Shown: positions 1 to 12,000 of the stretch, one piece after another
Layout of the letters: each line of letters starts with the position of its first letter
How positions within the stretch are numbered: position 1 is the first letter of the stretch
Source of the DNA: an uncultured Roseovarius sp.
Lineage (GTDB): Bacteria > Pseudomonadota > Alphaproteobacteria > Rhodobacterales > Rhodobacteraceae
Assembly: GCA_947497295.1 (NCBI GenBank)
Contig: CANMFU010000001.1
Span: forward strand, 992,001-1,056,000
DNA length: 64,000 nucleotides
Reading direction: 5' to 3'
Notes under the pieces: model-generated
The model's input: only the letters and a program-made list of their open reading frames with translations
Databases searched by the model: none
What the model was told of the DNA's origin: nothing
Translations under genes and position numbers: made by a program

Positions 1-1657
1 TCGGACCGGCGACCATGCCGGCGCCCGACGCAAGCGTCTGCATCGGATCTCGCAACGCTTGTGACGTCGCAGCGGTCACGGTTGCGCGGAAGGGTAGCTG
101 CGCACGTCCGGCATTTGCCGTACGGCACAGATCGGCCAGCGCAGGAGCGCCGGGGCGACCCAAGCGCTCGGCATGATGCGATGCCAGACGTCGCAAGGTC
201 TCTTCGCCCGCGGCGGAAAGCGTGATGAGACCCGCCTCCGCTTCCGGCTCCGGTTCCGGCGGGTGATGCAGGGGTGCCTCCTCCACCACCACATGCGCGT
301 TAGTGCCGCTGAAACCGAAAGAACTGACCGAGGCGATGCGCCGGTCGTTGATTGGTTCCCAAGGTTCGGATGCGACGGGAATCCGCAACGGCAGGTCGGA
401 CCAGGGGATGTGCGGGCTGGGCGTCCGGAAATGCAGGTGGCGTGGGATCTGGCGGGCGCGCAGCATCATGACCAGCTTGATCAATCCGGTCACGCCGGCC
501 GCACCCTCCAGATGGCCCAGATTGGTCTTGACCGACCCGACGACCAGTGGCGCCTGCCGGCCAGCAAAGACATTGCCCAGCGCGCGCATTTCCTGCGGGT
601 CGCCCAGATTGGTGCCAGTGCCGTGCGCCTCAAGATACCCCAAACCTTCTGGTGCGACACCGGCATCGGCGAGCGCCGCGCGTATCACCGCCTCCTGCGC
701 CGGTCCGCTGGGCGCGGTCAGGCCGCTGGACGGGCCGTCCTGATTCACGGCGCTGCCGCGCAGGACCGCGATCACACGGTCGCCGTCCGCTTGCGCGGTG
801 GCCAGTGTCTTCAGCACAACCGCGCCGCAACCCTCGGCCCGGGCGAACCCGTCAGCGCTGGCGTCGAAAGTCTTGCAGCGACCGTCCGGCGACAGCATGT
901 GTGCCCGCGACAGCGCGATGAATATCTCGGGCGACAGCATCAGGCTGACGCCGCCTGCGATGGCCAGGTCCGTTTCCCCGCGCCGCAAGGACTGTATCGC
1001 CTGATGCACGGCGACAAGCGAAGACGAACACGCTGTGTCGATGCTCACGCTCGGGCCTTGAAGGCCCAGCAGATAGGACAGGCGCCCCGAGATCACGCTG
1101 TGCGCAATACCCGACGTAAAATGCGCATCGAGAAGGGCCGGATCGCGCGCTGCCACCTGAAGATAGGTGTAGTCCGAGCTTGTCGCGCCGCAAAAGACGC
1201 CAGTGGCTGAACCAGTCAGCGAATCTGGCGCAATCCCGGCATGTTCCAGCGCCTGCCAAGCGGTCTGCAGGAACAGCCGTTGCTGCGGGTCCATGCTGCG
1301 CGCCTCGCGTAGCGAAATCCCGAACAGCGTCGCGTCGAATGCGTCAATGTGGTCGATAAACCCGCCTCGACGGGTCGAAATCCGGCCCTCACTATCGGGG
1401 TTCGGATCGTAAAGCCGGTCGTGATCCCATCGCCCCTCTGGCACCGGTCCTGTGGCATCCACGCCGCCCTCCAGCAGGTGCCAGAAGGCGTCCGGGCCTT
1501 CGGCCCCCGGCACGCGGCAGCCGATCCCGATAACCGCGATCGGCGCGTTCGCCTCGTCCTCTAGCGTGCGAATCCGCGCTTCGGCGGCATCCAGCGCGAT
1601 CATGGCGCGTTTCAGCGGCGAAAGCTGCGACTGTGTGGCGGGATCGGGCGTAGTCAT
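1..1657 (-). CDS. Type I polyketide synthase, partial (KS domain and start of KS-AT linker)
   Basis: Fourth gene of the PKS row; it runs off the left edge, so only about 552 N-terminal residues are visible. Residues 10-36 form a charged helical extension before the ketosynthase, like an N-terminal docking coiled coil. The ketosynthase starts near residue 38 (APIAVIGIGCRLPG), has the active-site cysteine at 210 in DTACSSSL, then EAHGTGT and GSVKTNLGHLEGAAG with both catalytic histidines, and ends with SSFGFSGTNAHVV. The visible end is the KS-AT linker. The ATG at 1657 overlaps the TGA of the upstream PKS gene (ATGA), so translation is probably coupled. It should extend the chain delivered by the KS-AT-cMT-ACP protein. 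The downstream domains, and whether this is the last module, cannot be seen. Confidence 0.95.
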   Translation of the reverse strand, partial: MTTPDPATQSQLSPLKRAMIALDAAEARIRTLEDEANAPIAVIGIGCRVPGAEGPDAFWHLLEGGVDATGPVPEGRWDHDRLYDPNPDSEGRISTRRGGFIDHIDAFDATLFGISLREARSMDPQQRLFLQTAWQALEHAGIAPDSLTGSATGVFCGATSSDYTYLQVAARDPALLDAHFTSGIAHSVISGRLSYLLGLQGPSVSIDTACSSSLVAVHQAIQSLRRGETDLAIAGGVSLMLSPEIFIALSRAHMLSPDGRCKTFDASADGFARAEGCGAVVLKTLATAQADGDRVIAVLRGSAVNQDGPSSGLTAPSGPAQEAVIRAALADAGVAPEGLGYLEAHGTGTNLGDPQEMRALGNVFAGRQAPLVVGSVKTNLGHLEGAAGVTGLIKLVMMLRARQIPRHLHFRTPSPHIPWSDLPLRIPVASEPWEPINDRRIASVSSFGFSGTNAHVVVEEAPLHHPPEPEPEAEAGLITLSAAGEETLRRLASHHAERLGRPGAPALADLCRTANAGRAQLPFRATVTAATSQALRDPMQTLASGAGMVAGP

Positions 1658-4600
1658 TGCTTGAACCGATCCAGAAGCAGAGCTTCGACCTCTTCCTCGC
1701 TCATTGCCGCGATTTCCTGCGCGCGGCCTGCGCGAGCGGGGTCATCGCTCCGCGAAACAGGGGGCGGAGCGGTGCCTTCTGCCAGGCTTTCGGGTGGAGC
1801 TTTCAGCGCGGCGAGATAGCTTGCGAGCGCGTTGATCGTCGGGTGGTCAAACACCAGCGTTGCCGGCAGGCCCTGCGCGATGCCCAAGTCCTGAGCAAGT
1901 GTGTTGCGCAACTGAACTGCCATCAGCGAATCAAGCCCGAGGTCAAGCAGGCGCTCGTGATCCTGAGGTGGTTGATCAGGATTGCGTCGCAGGAGCCGTA
2001 TCACCCGAATACGGACAAGCTCCGCGATGGCTCGCGCGCGTTCGCGCGGAAGTGCATCGGCGATCCTGACCATCGCCGCGTCAAGCGCGGGATCGACCGC
2101 CGGAGCATTGGCGGCGCGCAATTTGGGCAGTTCCATCTGCACGGTTTCGCCGTGTGCCGCGTCATCGCGCGGGGCGCGCGCGACAATTAAATGCTGACCG
2201 ACCGTATCGCCTGACGCACCGGCGCGCGGCCAGGCCTCGGCGCGGTCGAACCCAGCCGCGTGCAGCGCGCCTGTCCAGGTTGGGGCATCTATCAGCGCAA
2301 GGTCGTCTGCGCGCAGCGTATCCTCGGCGCGCCGCCAGCCCTCGATCAGGCCAGTTGTGATGTTGAAATAAGTGAAATGCGTGGTGGATTCGACCAAGAC
2401 CAACATACCGCCCGGTCTCAGAAGGCTGCGCAGATGAATCAAGGTCTCGGGCAGGTTACGGACAGCGTGCACCGCGTTGGAAGCCAGCACGAGATCAAAG
2501 CTGCCGGGTGTGAACCCTTGTTGCGCAGGGGCGGTTTCAAGGTCGTATCGCGCAAAAGACATCCCGTCACGTTCCCGGAACCGGTCCTGTGCACGGTCGA
2601 GAAACAGGTCCGAGACATCGGTAAAGACGTATTGCACCGGCCTCCCGGCCAGCGCCTCCAGCACAGCGGCGGTGGTGCCGCCGGTGCCTGCTCCGGCCTC
2701 GATTACCCGCAGCTCCGAACCAGCGCTGTCGGCTATGGTCTCAATCGCTGCGGTAGCCAACCCGTTCATGTAGCGCATTGTCGCGGAGCCTTCGTAAAGC
2801 CCGAGCGCGAGACCAAAATCGCCGTCCGGAAACAGCGTCTCCAGCGGGCTGGCTTTTCCTCGGATGACCGCACCGACCACGTCGATACAGTGGCGCACGT
2901 AATCCATCAACGGCGCATTGGCGGCCAACGCTGCTTCTGCGCTGGAAAGGGCGCCCGCGAGGTCGGGATCGGCGAGAGCGTCACGGCTGGAGAACCACGC
3001 GCCGTCGCGTTGCATGGTGCCGGTTGCGGCCAGATCGTGCAGCCAACGTTCGATCAGCGGTACAAAGTCGGGCAGGGCGCCGAGCCTTTCGGCGACGTTG
3101 GACGCCGTTTCCCTTTCACCTGCGGCTTTGAACAATTCGGCCTCGCGCAGCAGTGACACGATCCGTGCCCGCGTCAGATCGGCCAGCGCTGTCCAGGCAG
3201 CGGGACAGGTCGCAGCGTCAAAGCCAAGCGGCCCGCGTTCGCATTCCCGCGACAGCCGTGCCTCAAGGCGCGCCCAGCTTGCTTCGGGGTCCGGATGCGA
3301 CTTGGTCGCCCCGGGTCGGGCGCTGGGATGCCAGTGGCGCGCGCGTTCGAATGGATAAGTCGGCAAAGTGACCTTACGGGCATTGCCCGCCCGCTGCAGT
3401 GCGTCGGGGTTGATCCCGGCGCCATCAACAAAAAGCCGCCCCACGCTGTCACACAGGTCGCGCCCGTCCTCACCGTCGCGGCGCAGCGAAGCCAGAAATT
3501 GCGGTGGTTCGATCCCGGCGACCATTTCGGCGCATTCTGCGGCCATTCCAGACAGCACCGGATGCGGGCCGATTTCGATGAAATGAGTGATGCCGGATTT
3601 CAGCAATGCTGCCACCCCGTCGGCGAAACGCACCGGTTGTCGCAGATGGTGTGCCCAATGATCGGGCGTAGAGACGCTGGCTGGCGCGAAGCTGCCGGTC
3701 AGGTTCGAGATCAGAGGGACGTGCGGCGCACCATAGCGCACCCGGCTGGCTGCGGCGTGGAATTCCGCCAGCACCGGGTCGACCAGCGGGCAATGCGCGG
3801 CGAAGGCGATTTGCAGTGGTTCAACACGAATGCCCTGATCGTTGAGCAGGTCCAGCACGGGCTGCAGGGCGTGCCTCGGACCGCTCAGCACGTGGTTGCG
3901 CTGCGTGTTGAACGCAGCGATACCGATGGCTGCCGCGTCTGAGAGCAGCGGCTCGATTATCTCGCGCGGAGCAAAGACGCTGGCCATCATGCCGTCGGCG
4001 GCGGCCTGCGCGGTCAGGCGACCGCGTTCCGCCACCAGCATCAGGGCATCCTCCAGCGGCATTACACCCGCAATCGTCGCGGCCGCGAATTCGCCGAGGC
4101 TGTGACCGCAGAGCGCGTCCGGCTTGACCCCGAACGACATCCACAGCTGCGCCAGCGCGTATTCCAGCGCAAAGAGCGCGGGCTGGGCAATGCCGGGTGC
4201 ACGGATGCGGGTCTCATCTTCGGTGTCGTGCAGTGCTGCGACCAAACCGCCCGGAACTGTGTCTCCCAGTGCCGTGGCACAGGCGTCGATCGCGCGTCGA
4301 TAGACCGGTTGAGTATCGTAGAGGGCCCGGCCCATGCCGGGATGTTGTGCGCCCTGGCCGGTAAAGAGAAACGCGATCTTCGGCTTTTGTCCGGGCTGGG
4401 CGAGACCTGTGGTAATCGAGGGGTCCGCAAGTCCGGACGCGAAATTGTCCAGCGCCTGCGCAAGGTCGCGTTTGCCGCGCACCGCAACGGACAGCCTGTG
4501 GGACATGCGGGCGCGCCCGGCATTGGCGGTGTGGCAGATATCGGCGATGTGGTCCTCGCTGCCCGCAACAGCGTCCGCGGTGTCCTTGCCCAAGCGCCGC

Positions 4601-6033
4601 AAGGCGGCTTCGCTTTTGGCTGACATGGTGAAAAGATGCCATGGCAGCTGCGGCTGGCGTTCGCGCGGCGCCTGTGGAGCCGCGCCCAGAACCAGATGCG
4701 CGTTGGTTCCGCTGAACCCGAATGAGCTAACTCCGGCAAAGCGGTCGGTGTTGCCCGGCCAGTCTTGGGGTTTGGACGGAATGCGCACCGACATATTTTT
4801 CCAGTCTATATGCGGGTTGGGCGTGTCGAAGTTCAGATGCGCCGGGATTCGCCCTGAGCGCAATGCGAGGATCGCCTTGAGCACACCGGCGGCGCCTGCT
4901 GCGGCTTCCAAGTGGCCCAGGTTGGTCTTTATCGAACCCACCGCCAGCGACGCCGCGTCGGGCCGGTCGCGCTCGTAGGCGCGGCCAAGTGCGCTCAGCT
5001 CGATCGGATCGCCCAGACTGGTTCCGGTGCCGTGCGCCTCGACATAGCCCACATCGCCGGGCGCAAGCCCCGCGTCGCGCAGCGCCGCGCGGATCAGCGC
5101 CTCCTGCGCGCGCCCGTTCGGCGCGGTCAGCCCATTGCTGCGCCCGTCCTGATTCACTGCGCTGCCGCGAATAACCGCCAGTATGCGATCGCCATCGGAC
5201 AGCGCATCATCGAGCCTGCGCAGCGCCAGCAGGATACAGCCCTCGCCGCGCACATACCCGTCCGCAGCGGCGTCAAAGGTCTTGCACCGACCATCGGTCG
5301 CCAGCATCCCGGCGCGGACGAAATTCACATGCACTTCGGGCGAGAGTATCAGATTAACGCCACCCGCGAGCGCGACATTGCACTCGCGCGCGATCAACGA
5401 GCGGCGCGCCAGATGCAGGGCGACCAGCGACGAGGAACAGGCGGTGTCGATCGCGACGGCCGGGCCAGTGGTGCCAAGGAAATAGGACAGCCGCCCCGCC
5501 GCCATGGAAAAAGACGAGCCAGACGAAAAATAGGGGTCGATGGCGGGAATGTCGGACAGCAGCATCCGCCCGTAATCGCTGTTCGCCATCCCCAGAAAAA
5601 TGCCCAGCGGGCGCTCGGTCAACCCGTCGGGCGCGTGTCCGGCATTTTCCAGCGCCTCCCAGCCTACCTCCAGCAGCAGCCGTTGCTGCGGGTCCATGCT
5701 CGCCGCCTCGGCGCCCGAGATGCCAAAGAACTCCGGGCTGAAGCGGTCGACGCCCTCAATGAAAGCGCCATAGCCTGCAGCGCTGGTCATGTCGCCTGGC
5801 AGGTCGCTGTTGTTCCAGCGGTCAGCGGGCACAGCGGACACCAGGTTGCGGCCGTTCTCCAGCGCTTGTTCCAGCTTTGCCAGCGTTGTGATGCCCCCCG
5901 GCAGGCGCAGGCCGGTTCCCACGATGGCGACGGCACCGCTGTCGGCCCGGTCACGCGTGACCTGTTCCAGTTCGCCGCGCAGGCGGCGAATCTCGTGCAG
6001 CGCGCGCTTGATCTGATCGGTATTGGCTGTCAT
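1654..6033 (-). CDS. Type I polyketide synthase module KS-AT-cMT-ACP
   Basis: A 1459-residue single-module PKS. Residues 1-30 are a charged helix resembling an N-terminal docking domain. The ketosynthase spans about 34-450, with Cys199 in DTACSSSL, EAHGTGT near 335 and NLGHLEAAAG near 371. The acyltransferase spans about 553-850, with Ser645 in GHSLGE; its specificity loop reads AFAAHC (744-748), neither the HAFH of malonyl nor the YASH of methylmalonyl enzymes. Residues about 980-1290 are a C-methyltransferase: SAM motif EAGAGTGGTTAAVL near 1112 and NAVHAVRNLPETL near 1186. The ACP has GLDSL with Ser1369. No KR, DH or ER is present, so the product should keep a beta-keto group and gain an alpha-methyl from SAM. 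The tail MSEEEVEALLLDRF resembles class 2 C-terminal docking helices. The start overlaps the upstream stop (ATGA). Confidence 0.95.
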   Translation of the reverse strand: MTANTDQIKRALHEIRRLRGELEQVTRDRADSGAVAIVGTGLRLPGGITTLAKLEQALENGRNLVSAVPADRWNNSDLPGDMTSAAGYGAFIEGVDRFSPEFFGISGAEAASMDPQQRLLLEVGWEALENAGHAPDGLTERPLGIFLGMANSDYGRMLLSDIPAIDPYFSSGSSFSMAAGRLSYFLGTTGPAVAIDTACSSSLVALHLARRSLIARECNVALAGGVNLILSPEVHVNFVRAGMLATDGRCKTFDAAADGYVRGEGCILLALRRLDDALSDGDRILAVIRGSAVNQDGRSNGLTAPNGRAQEALIRAALRDAGLAPGDVGYVEAHGTGTSLGDPIELSALGRAYERDRPDAASLAVGSIKTNLGHLEAAAGAAGVLKAILALRSGRIPAHLNFDTPNPHIDWKNMSVRIPSKPQDWPGNTDRFAGVSSFGFSGTNAHLVLGAAPQAPRERQPQLPWHLFTMSAKSEAALRRLGKDTADAVAGSEDHIADICHTANAGRARMSHRLSVAVRGKRDLAQALDNFASGLADPSITTGLAQPGQKPKIAFLFTGQGAQHPGMGRALYDTQPVYRRAIDACATALGDTVPGGLVAALHDTEDETRIRAPGIAQPALFALEYALAQLWMSFGVKPDALCGHSLGEFAAATIAGVMPLEDALMLVAERGRLTAQAAADGMMASVFAPREIIEPLLSDAAAIGIAAFNTQRNHVLSGPRHALQPVLDLLNDQGIRVEPLQIAFAAHCPLVDPVLAEFHAAASRVRYGAPHVPLISNLTGSFAPASVSTPDHWAHHLRQPVRFADGVAALLKSGITHFIEIGPHPVLSGMAAECAEMVAGIEPPQFLASLRRDGEDGRDLCDSVGRLFVDGAGINPDALQRAGNARKVTLPTYPFERARHWHPSARPGATKSHPDPEASWARLEARLSRECERGPLGFDAATCPAAWTALADLTRARIVSLLREAELFKAAGERETASNVAERLGALPDFVPLIERWLHDLAATGTMQRDGAWFSSRDALADPDLAGALSSAEAALAANAPLMDYVRHCIDVVGAVIRGKASPLETLFPDGDFGLALGLYEGSATMRYMNGLATAAIETIADSAGSELRVIEAGAGTGGTTAAVLEALAGRPVQYVFTDVSDLFLDRAQDRFRERDGMSFARYDLETAPAQQGFTPGSFDLVLASNAVHAVRNLPETLIHLRSLLRPGGMLVLVESTTHFTYFNITTGLIEGWRRAEDTLRADDLALIDAPTWTGALHAAGFDRAEAWPRAGASGDTVGQHLIVARAPRDDAAHGETVQMELPKLRAANAPAVDPALDAAMVRIADALPRERARAIAELVRIRVIRLLRRNPDQPPQDHERLLDLGLDSLMAVQLRNTLAQDLGIAQGLPATLVFDHPTINALASYLAALKAPPESLAEGTAPPPVSRSDDPARAGRAQEIAAMSEEEVEALLLDRFKQ

Positions 6034-9000
6034 GAGCGCTCCCCATCCACTTCTGCCCGATATTGCCCCGTCAGGCCCAGTTCGGTCTCCAGCAAGGCTT
6101 CCAGATCGTCGTCGGACAGATCGTCGGTGTCGTTCGTCTCGTGCGTTTCGGCCCCGGAAAGAGCCGCATTGACCCCCAGCCGCTCGGCAAGGTGTCGGCT
6201 CAGAAGCGTCAGTGTCGGGTAATCAAAAAGCAGTGTCGCCGACAGGTTCAGAGCGGTCTGCCGCGCCAGTGCGTTGCGCAGCTCGATCGCCATAAGCGAG
6301 TCCAGGCCCAGTTCCTTCATCGGCCGGTCGGGTTCTATTTCGCGATCATTTGCCAGCCCGATGATCTCGATGGCCGCATCGGAAATGGCGCGCTCCAGCG
6401 CAGCCATTGCATCACTGGGTGCGAGCCTGGCGAGCTGGTCGCGCAGATCTTGGCGGCGTGCAGCCTGCACTGGCCGGGTGCTGATTGAGGAACCGGCCAC
6501 CCCCGCCAGCAAAGCCGGGTCAAACCCTGCCGGCGCTGTCGCGGCAACCTGCGCCCAGTCCACGGACGCCACGACCGCAGACGAGGTGCCGGCGGCCAGA
6601 AGGGTGTCCAGCGGCGCAAAGCTGGTTTCGGGCGTCAGCGCCCCCAATCCGCGCCGCTGCCAGATGTCGTTTCCTGCCTCGGACAGCCGGTTCGCCATCC
6701 CGGCACCGGTCCATCTGCCCCAGGCGACGGACAGTGCGGGCAAACCCGCAAGATGGCGCGCATCGGCCAGCGCGTCGAGGCCGGCATTGGCCGCCACATA
6801 AAGGGTCTGCCCCGGCGAGCCGAGAAGGGTTGCCGCCGCAGAATAAAGGATGAAGAAGTCCAGCGGCAGATCCCGCGTGAGGCGATCAAGCGCCAAGGCG
6901 CCGCCAAGCTTGCCACCAAGCACCTGCTGCACCTGCTCGGGCGTTCTGGTCGACACCGGCCCGTCGCACAGCACGCCAGCCGCATGCACGATGCCGCGCA
7001 GCGGCGGCATGGTCTTGGCTATCTCGCGCAGGACCCGCGCGGTATCGGCGAGGGCGCCCGCATCGGCGCGGGCAGTGTGCACGGTGGCGCCCAGCGCCTC
7101 GATCGCGGCAATAGCGTCCCGTGCGGTCTGGTCTGGCAGCGAGCGGGACGTAAGCAGAATGTGGCGCGCGCCTTGACCGGCCAGCCAACGCGCGGTGCAA
7201 AGGCCCAGCCCGCCCAAACCTCCGGTGATCCAGTAGGTTGCGTCGGGCCGCACCTTGCCCGCGGGGCGCGGCGGCACGCCGAGCACGATCTTTCCGACAT
7301 GTCGCGCAGCCGCCATGAAGCGCATCGCGTCACCAGCGCGATCCAGACCAAAGCACTTGGTGTGCAGCGGCTGAAATGTGCCTTTGGCCAGACCGCCCAG
7401 AACCTCGTCCAACAGTCCCGACAGAAGGTCCGGATCCCGTTCGGCGCTCTGGCCCAGATCATAGACGTGATAGGTGGCATCCGGGCGCAGAGCGGCAAAC
7501 TCCGCCTGGCTGAGCAGGTCCCGCTTGCCCAGTTCCAAAAAGCGGCCTTTCGCGGACAGCGATCGCACGCTTGCCGCGATAAATTCGCCGGCCAGCGAAT
7601 TGAGCACGACATCGACGCCTTCGCCGTTGGTCGCTTTCGCAATCTCGGCCTCGAAACCGGGCGACCGCGAATCCATCGCGTGCGCAACCCCCATTTCGCG
7701 CAGGAGCGCTCGTTTTTCGTCGCTGCCGGCGGTTGCGAACACCTCGGCCCCCCGGGCGAGCGCAACCTGAATAGCGGCCTGGCCAACACCGCCGGTGCCG
7801 GCATGGATCAACACACGCTCGCCCGCCCGAAGACCGGCCAGCCGGTCGAGCCCATATAATGCGGTGCCAAAGACCACCGTCAACCCGGCCGCCGTCCGGT
7901 CCGGCATGGGGTCGGGCGTGCGTTTCAAAAAACCGGACTGCACTGTGACTTCTTCAGCCAGCGCGCCGGGCGCGAAGCCGAAAACACGGTCTCCGGGCAT
8001 CAGGCCAGAAACATCGCCTGCGGTCTCCATCACCTCGCCTGCCATCTCAACGCCGAGCGGGGGCTGATCGCCGGGCAGCAACCCCATCGTGGAGATCACA
8101 TCACGGAAGTTCAGCCCCGCAGCCCGCACCGCGACCCGCACTTCGCCCGGCGACAGGGCGCGCCGGGTGATGGCGGACAGTCTCAGCCCGTCGATTCCGC
8201 CATCCGGTGCGCGCTGTAACGTGCGCGGGCCGGACGGAACATTCGGGGGGACCCGCTCCAGCACTGGCGCCAGCCGCGCCGCGCCGCGCAGTGCGATGCG
8301 CGACGGGCCGGACAGGCCAATACAGCTCGCGATATCTGCGGCAAGTTTGGCCGCTGTGGTGCCGCCGGACCGATCGAGGTCGATGACGCGAATAGCGAGT
8401 TCGGGATGTTCAGTCGAGGCGGTTGTATAAAAAGCCTGCAACGCCGCATCCGCACAAGACACCCGCGCGTCGCCTGTTTCTGCTTCGGTGGCGAAGGCTC
8501 CGCGGGTCACGACCGCAAGGCTGATCGACGGCGCCGGGTGGGACAGCACTGCCTGCAACCTTGCCAGCGCGGCTGTGACCACCTGCACTGGATCGGCATC
8601 ATCTGCGGTTCCCGGCAGTTCGAGAAGCTGGCATGGACCCGTCGCCGACCCCAACCAAACCAGTGCATCCGCAAACTCGTCTTCGGTCGCGTCGGGATCG
8701 ATCCGGCGCGCGGTCGTTCCAAGATCGCTCAGGGCGCGGGTGAGCGCTTCCCCCTCATCGGCCGTTGCAATGACCAGCCATGTCGCCGGAGCCGCACCTG
8801 CCACGGGCGGAGCGGCAAGGTCACGCCAAACGGTGCGGCAGATCTGCGGTGGCTGGGCCGATGCGTCCTCCAGTGAGCGCGCGTCGGCCTGGGCAAAACG
8901 CAGACCGTGGATGTGTCCGATGACAGTCCCGTCACGGTCCGTGAACACCACGTCCGCAATCAGCGGACCGTCCCAGATCTTTGCGTTCAGCGTTGCGGTG

Positions 9001-12000
9001 GCGGACAGGTTTCCCGGCGGCGTGCGTTCCGGCAAATCGACGGCCCGCGCGCCCACTGGCAGCCACGTGCCGCTGCGTTCGTTGCCCGCCGCCAAAAGCG
9101 CCAATTGCACGCCGGCGTCGATTGCGGCGGGATGCAGCAGATGTGCCTGCATCGCCATGTCACCAGAAAGGTGTATCTGCCCGGACGCCGTCCCATCCCG
9201 CATGCTGACATCCCTCAACAGGCGAAAGGCCGGACCGAATTGTGCCCCCGCATCGCGGAAACGTTCGTCAATGCGCGCATCGGGCACCGTTTTGCCCGTG
9301 TTGGGGGCACCCGATGACAGCTCCGCCGTGCCTGTCGCAGCGTCAGGGACAGCGTCCCGAGGCGCAGAGCAGGCTTCGGCGATGACGCGTCCGGCGCCAT
9401 CTGCCCCGTCGGTCGGGACGACCAGCGTCACGCGCCATTCGCCGCCGAGTTCGCGCGCGATCACCTGCCATCGCAGGCTGCCGCCTGCGGCATCGGGGAT
9501 CGGCAGGGGGGCAAGCATGGCAAAATCGGCCAGGCAGACGTTGGGATCGGCCACGTCGCGCAACGCCGCAGCCAGCAGTTCCATTGCCGCAGCTCCGGGC
9601 AGAAGGATCTGGCCAAAGATTCTGTGATCCGCAATCCAGCCGGTTTGATCGGATGTTCCACCGTCAAAGATGGCGAGATCCTCGGCCGCGATGTCCAGCC
9701 TTTTACCCAAAAGCGGATGCCCGGTCTCATGCCCCGCGTGCGCCGCACCAGTGTCGCGGACCTGCCGCCAGTGGCTGCGATGCTGCCACGGGTAGCGGGG
9801 CAGGGACGTGACGCGCCCGCCTGCGGGAAGAAGTGCGGACCAATCGGGTGTTCGTCCGGTTTCGAACAGACGCGCCGCAGTCTCGGCCAACTGCGCGCGC
9901 GGCGGCCTTCCCCGGCGAAAGGTCGGAATGATCGTTCCGGCGCGGTCGGAATGGCCTTCCAGACAGGCGGCGATGGACGCGCCCAGAACCGGGTGCGGAC
10001 CGATTTCGACGAATACTGCCGCCTTGTCCATGGTCGCGGCGCGGACTGCCTCGGCAAAGCGCACGGTTGCACGGATACCACGCGCGAAATGGTCTGCATC
10101 GGGCCTGGCCACCTCGGTGCCAGTGACCGTCGACATCACCCGCGCCCGGGCGGGGCCCTCGATCTCGATCCGGCCCAAGGCGGACAGCAGCTGCGCGTCG
10201 AACCCGGCCATCTGGTCGCTGTGGAAGGCGTATCGCACCGGAAGGCGGCGATGACCGACGCCTTGCGATTCAAGTTCGCGCAATGCCTCGTCCAGCGCCT
10301 CGGACGCACCGGACAGGACGATTTCGCTCGGACCATTGACAGCCGCGACACTCAGCGCATGGTCGTAGCGGGCGACGAGTGTCTGCGCGGTCCCGGTGTC
10401 AATCGGCACCGACGCCATGCCGCCGGTTCCCTCTGCCGCCTGCATAATTTGGCCGCGATAGCAGGCGATCCTCAGCGCTTCTTCCAGCGACAAGGTACCG
10501 GCCGCCGCAAATGCGGCGACCTCACCGATGCTGTGGCCAATGACGACGTCCGGGACGTAGCCCCAGTCCCGCAGAAGGGACGCCAGCCCGGTCTGCAAGG
10601 CAACGATAGCGGGCTGGGCGACCGACGTTCGGTGCAGTGCGTCCGGCAGCGCCAGTTCTTCCAGCAGCGACCAGCCGGCGATTGACCGGATTACCGCGTC
10701 GCAGCGCTCCAGATGGCGGGCGAAGCTGGGCTCTGCCGCAGCCAGATCCAATCCCATGTGGCGATATTGTGACCCTTGCCCACAGAACACGAAGCAGAGT
10801 TTTCCCCGAGATGGCTCTGGCAAACCCTGATCTATTCGGTGGGCTAACTGGCCTGCAATCTCCGCGCGGCTGGCGCCGGTCACCGCGAGGCGATGCGGAT
10901 GGTGGCTGCGCCGCGTGGCGGCGGTGAAACAAAGATCTGCGAGCGGCGGCTCGGCGGCCTTGAGCACCTGCGCCCAGTTCTGCGCGGCCTCTTCCAAAGC
11001 GGCCTGCGAACGCGCGGATATCGGCAGCGTCCAGAGCTTTGACGCGTCCGCCTTACTCTCTGCAGCGGTCTGCACCGACGCCGCCTCCAACACGACATGC
11101 GCGTTGGTGCCGCCGACGCCGAAGGAACTGACCCCGGCGGCCGGAGCGCCTTTGGTCTGCGGCAGTGGTTGCTCTGACTCGGCGATCTTCAGGCGGGTTC
11201 CAGACAGGTCGATATACGGGTTGAGACGGCTGAAATTGGGTTGCGCCGGGACCGTACGATGGGCAAGGACGAGCGCCGCCTTGATCACGCCAACGACCCC
11301 GGCGGCGGCTTCCAAATGACCGATGTTTGCCTTGACCGCGCCCAGCAGACAGTCGGGCCGGTCCGGCGCCTCGGCGCCCACGGACTCGGCCAGCGCACCG
11401 ACTTCGATCGGATCGCCGAGCGCGGTGCCGGTGCCATGAGTTTCGACGTAAACCAGATCCTCGACCGCGATCTTTGCCGACGTTACCGCTTCGCGGATCA
11501 GCGTCGCCTGCGCCTTGCCGTTGGGCGCTGCCATCAATGTCGACTGGCCGTCCTGATTGACCGCCGAGCCGCGTATCACGGCCCATACCCTGTCGCGGTC
11601 AGCCAGCGCGTCGGAAAGCCGCTTCAGTGTCAGGACACCCGCACCTTCGCCGCGCCCGAAACCGTTGGCATTGGCGTCAAACGTCTTGCAGCGCCCGTCC
11701 GGCGCAAGGAAGCCCAGCTGCGACATGGCAACCATCAGCTCCGGCGCCAGCATCACCGACACGCCGCCCGCCAGCGCGACGTCGCTTTCGCCTGACCGCA
11801 GGCTCTGGCAGGCCAGATGCACCGCCACAAGCGACGCCGAACAGGCAGTATCGATCGAGATGCTGGGGCCGCGGAGGTCATAGAGATAGGATAGGCGATT
11901 TGCCAGCACGCTGTGGAGCGTGCCGGTCAGCGTGCGCTGATCCATCACGTCGGGATCGCGGTAGAGCATCTGCGCGTAGTCGTTATGATAGCTTGCGGCA

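Noticed and set aside
173..1210. Long plus-strand frame opposite PKS protein 4
   Set aside because: Antisense shadow of a high-GC PKS gene whose minus frame carries all ketosynthase motifs. The same applies to 4912-6222, 9624-10685 and similar frames.
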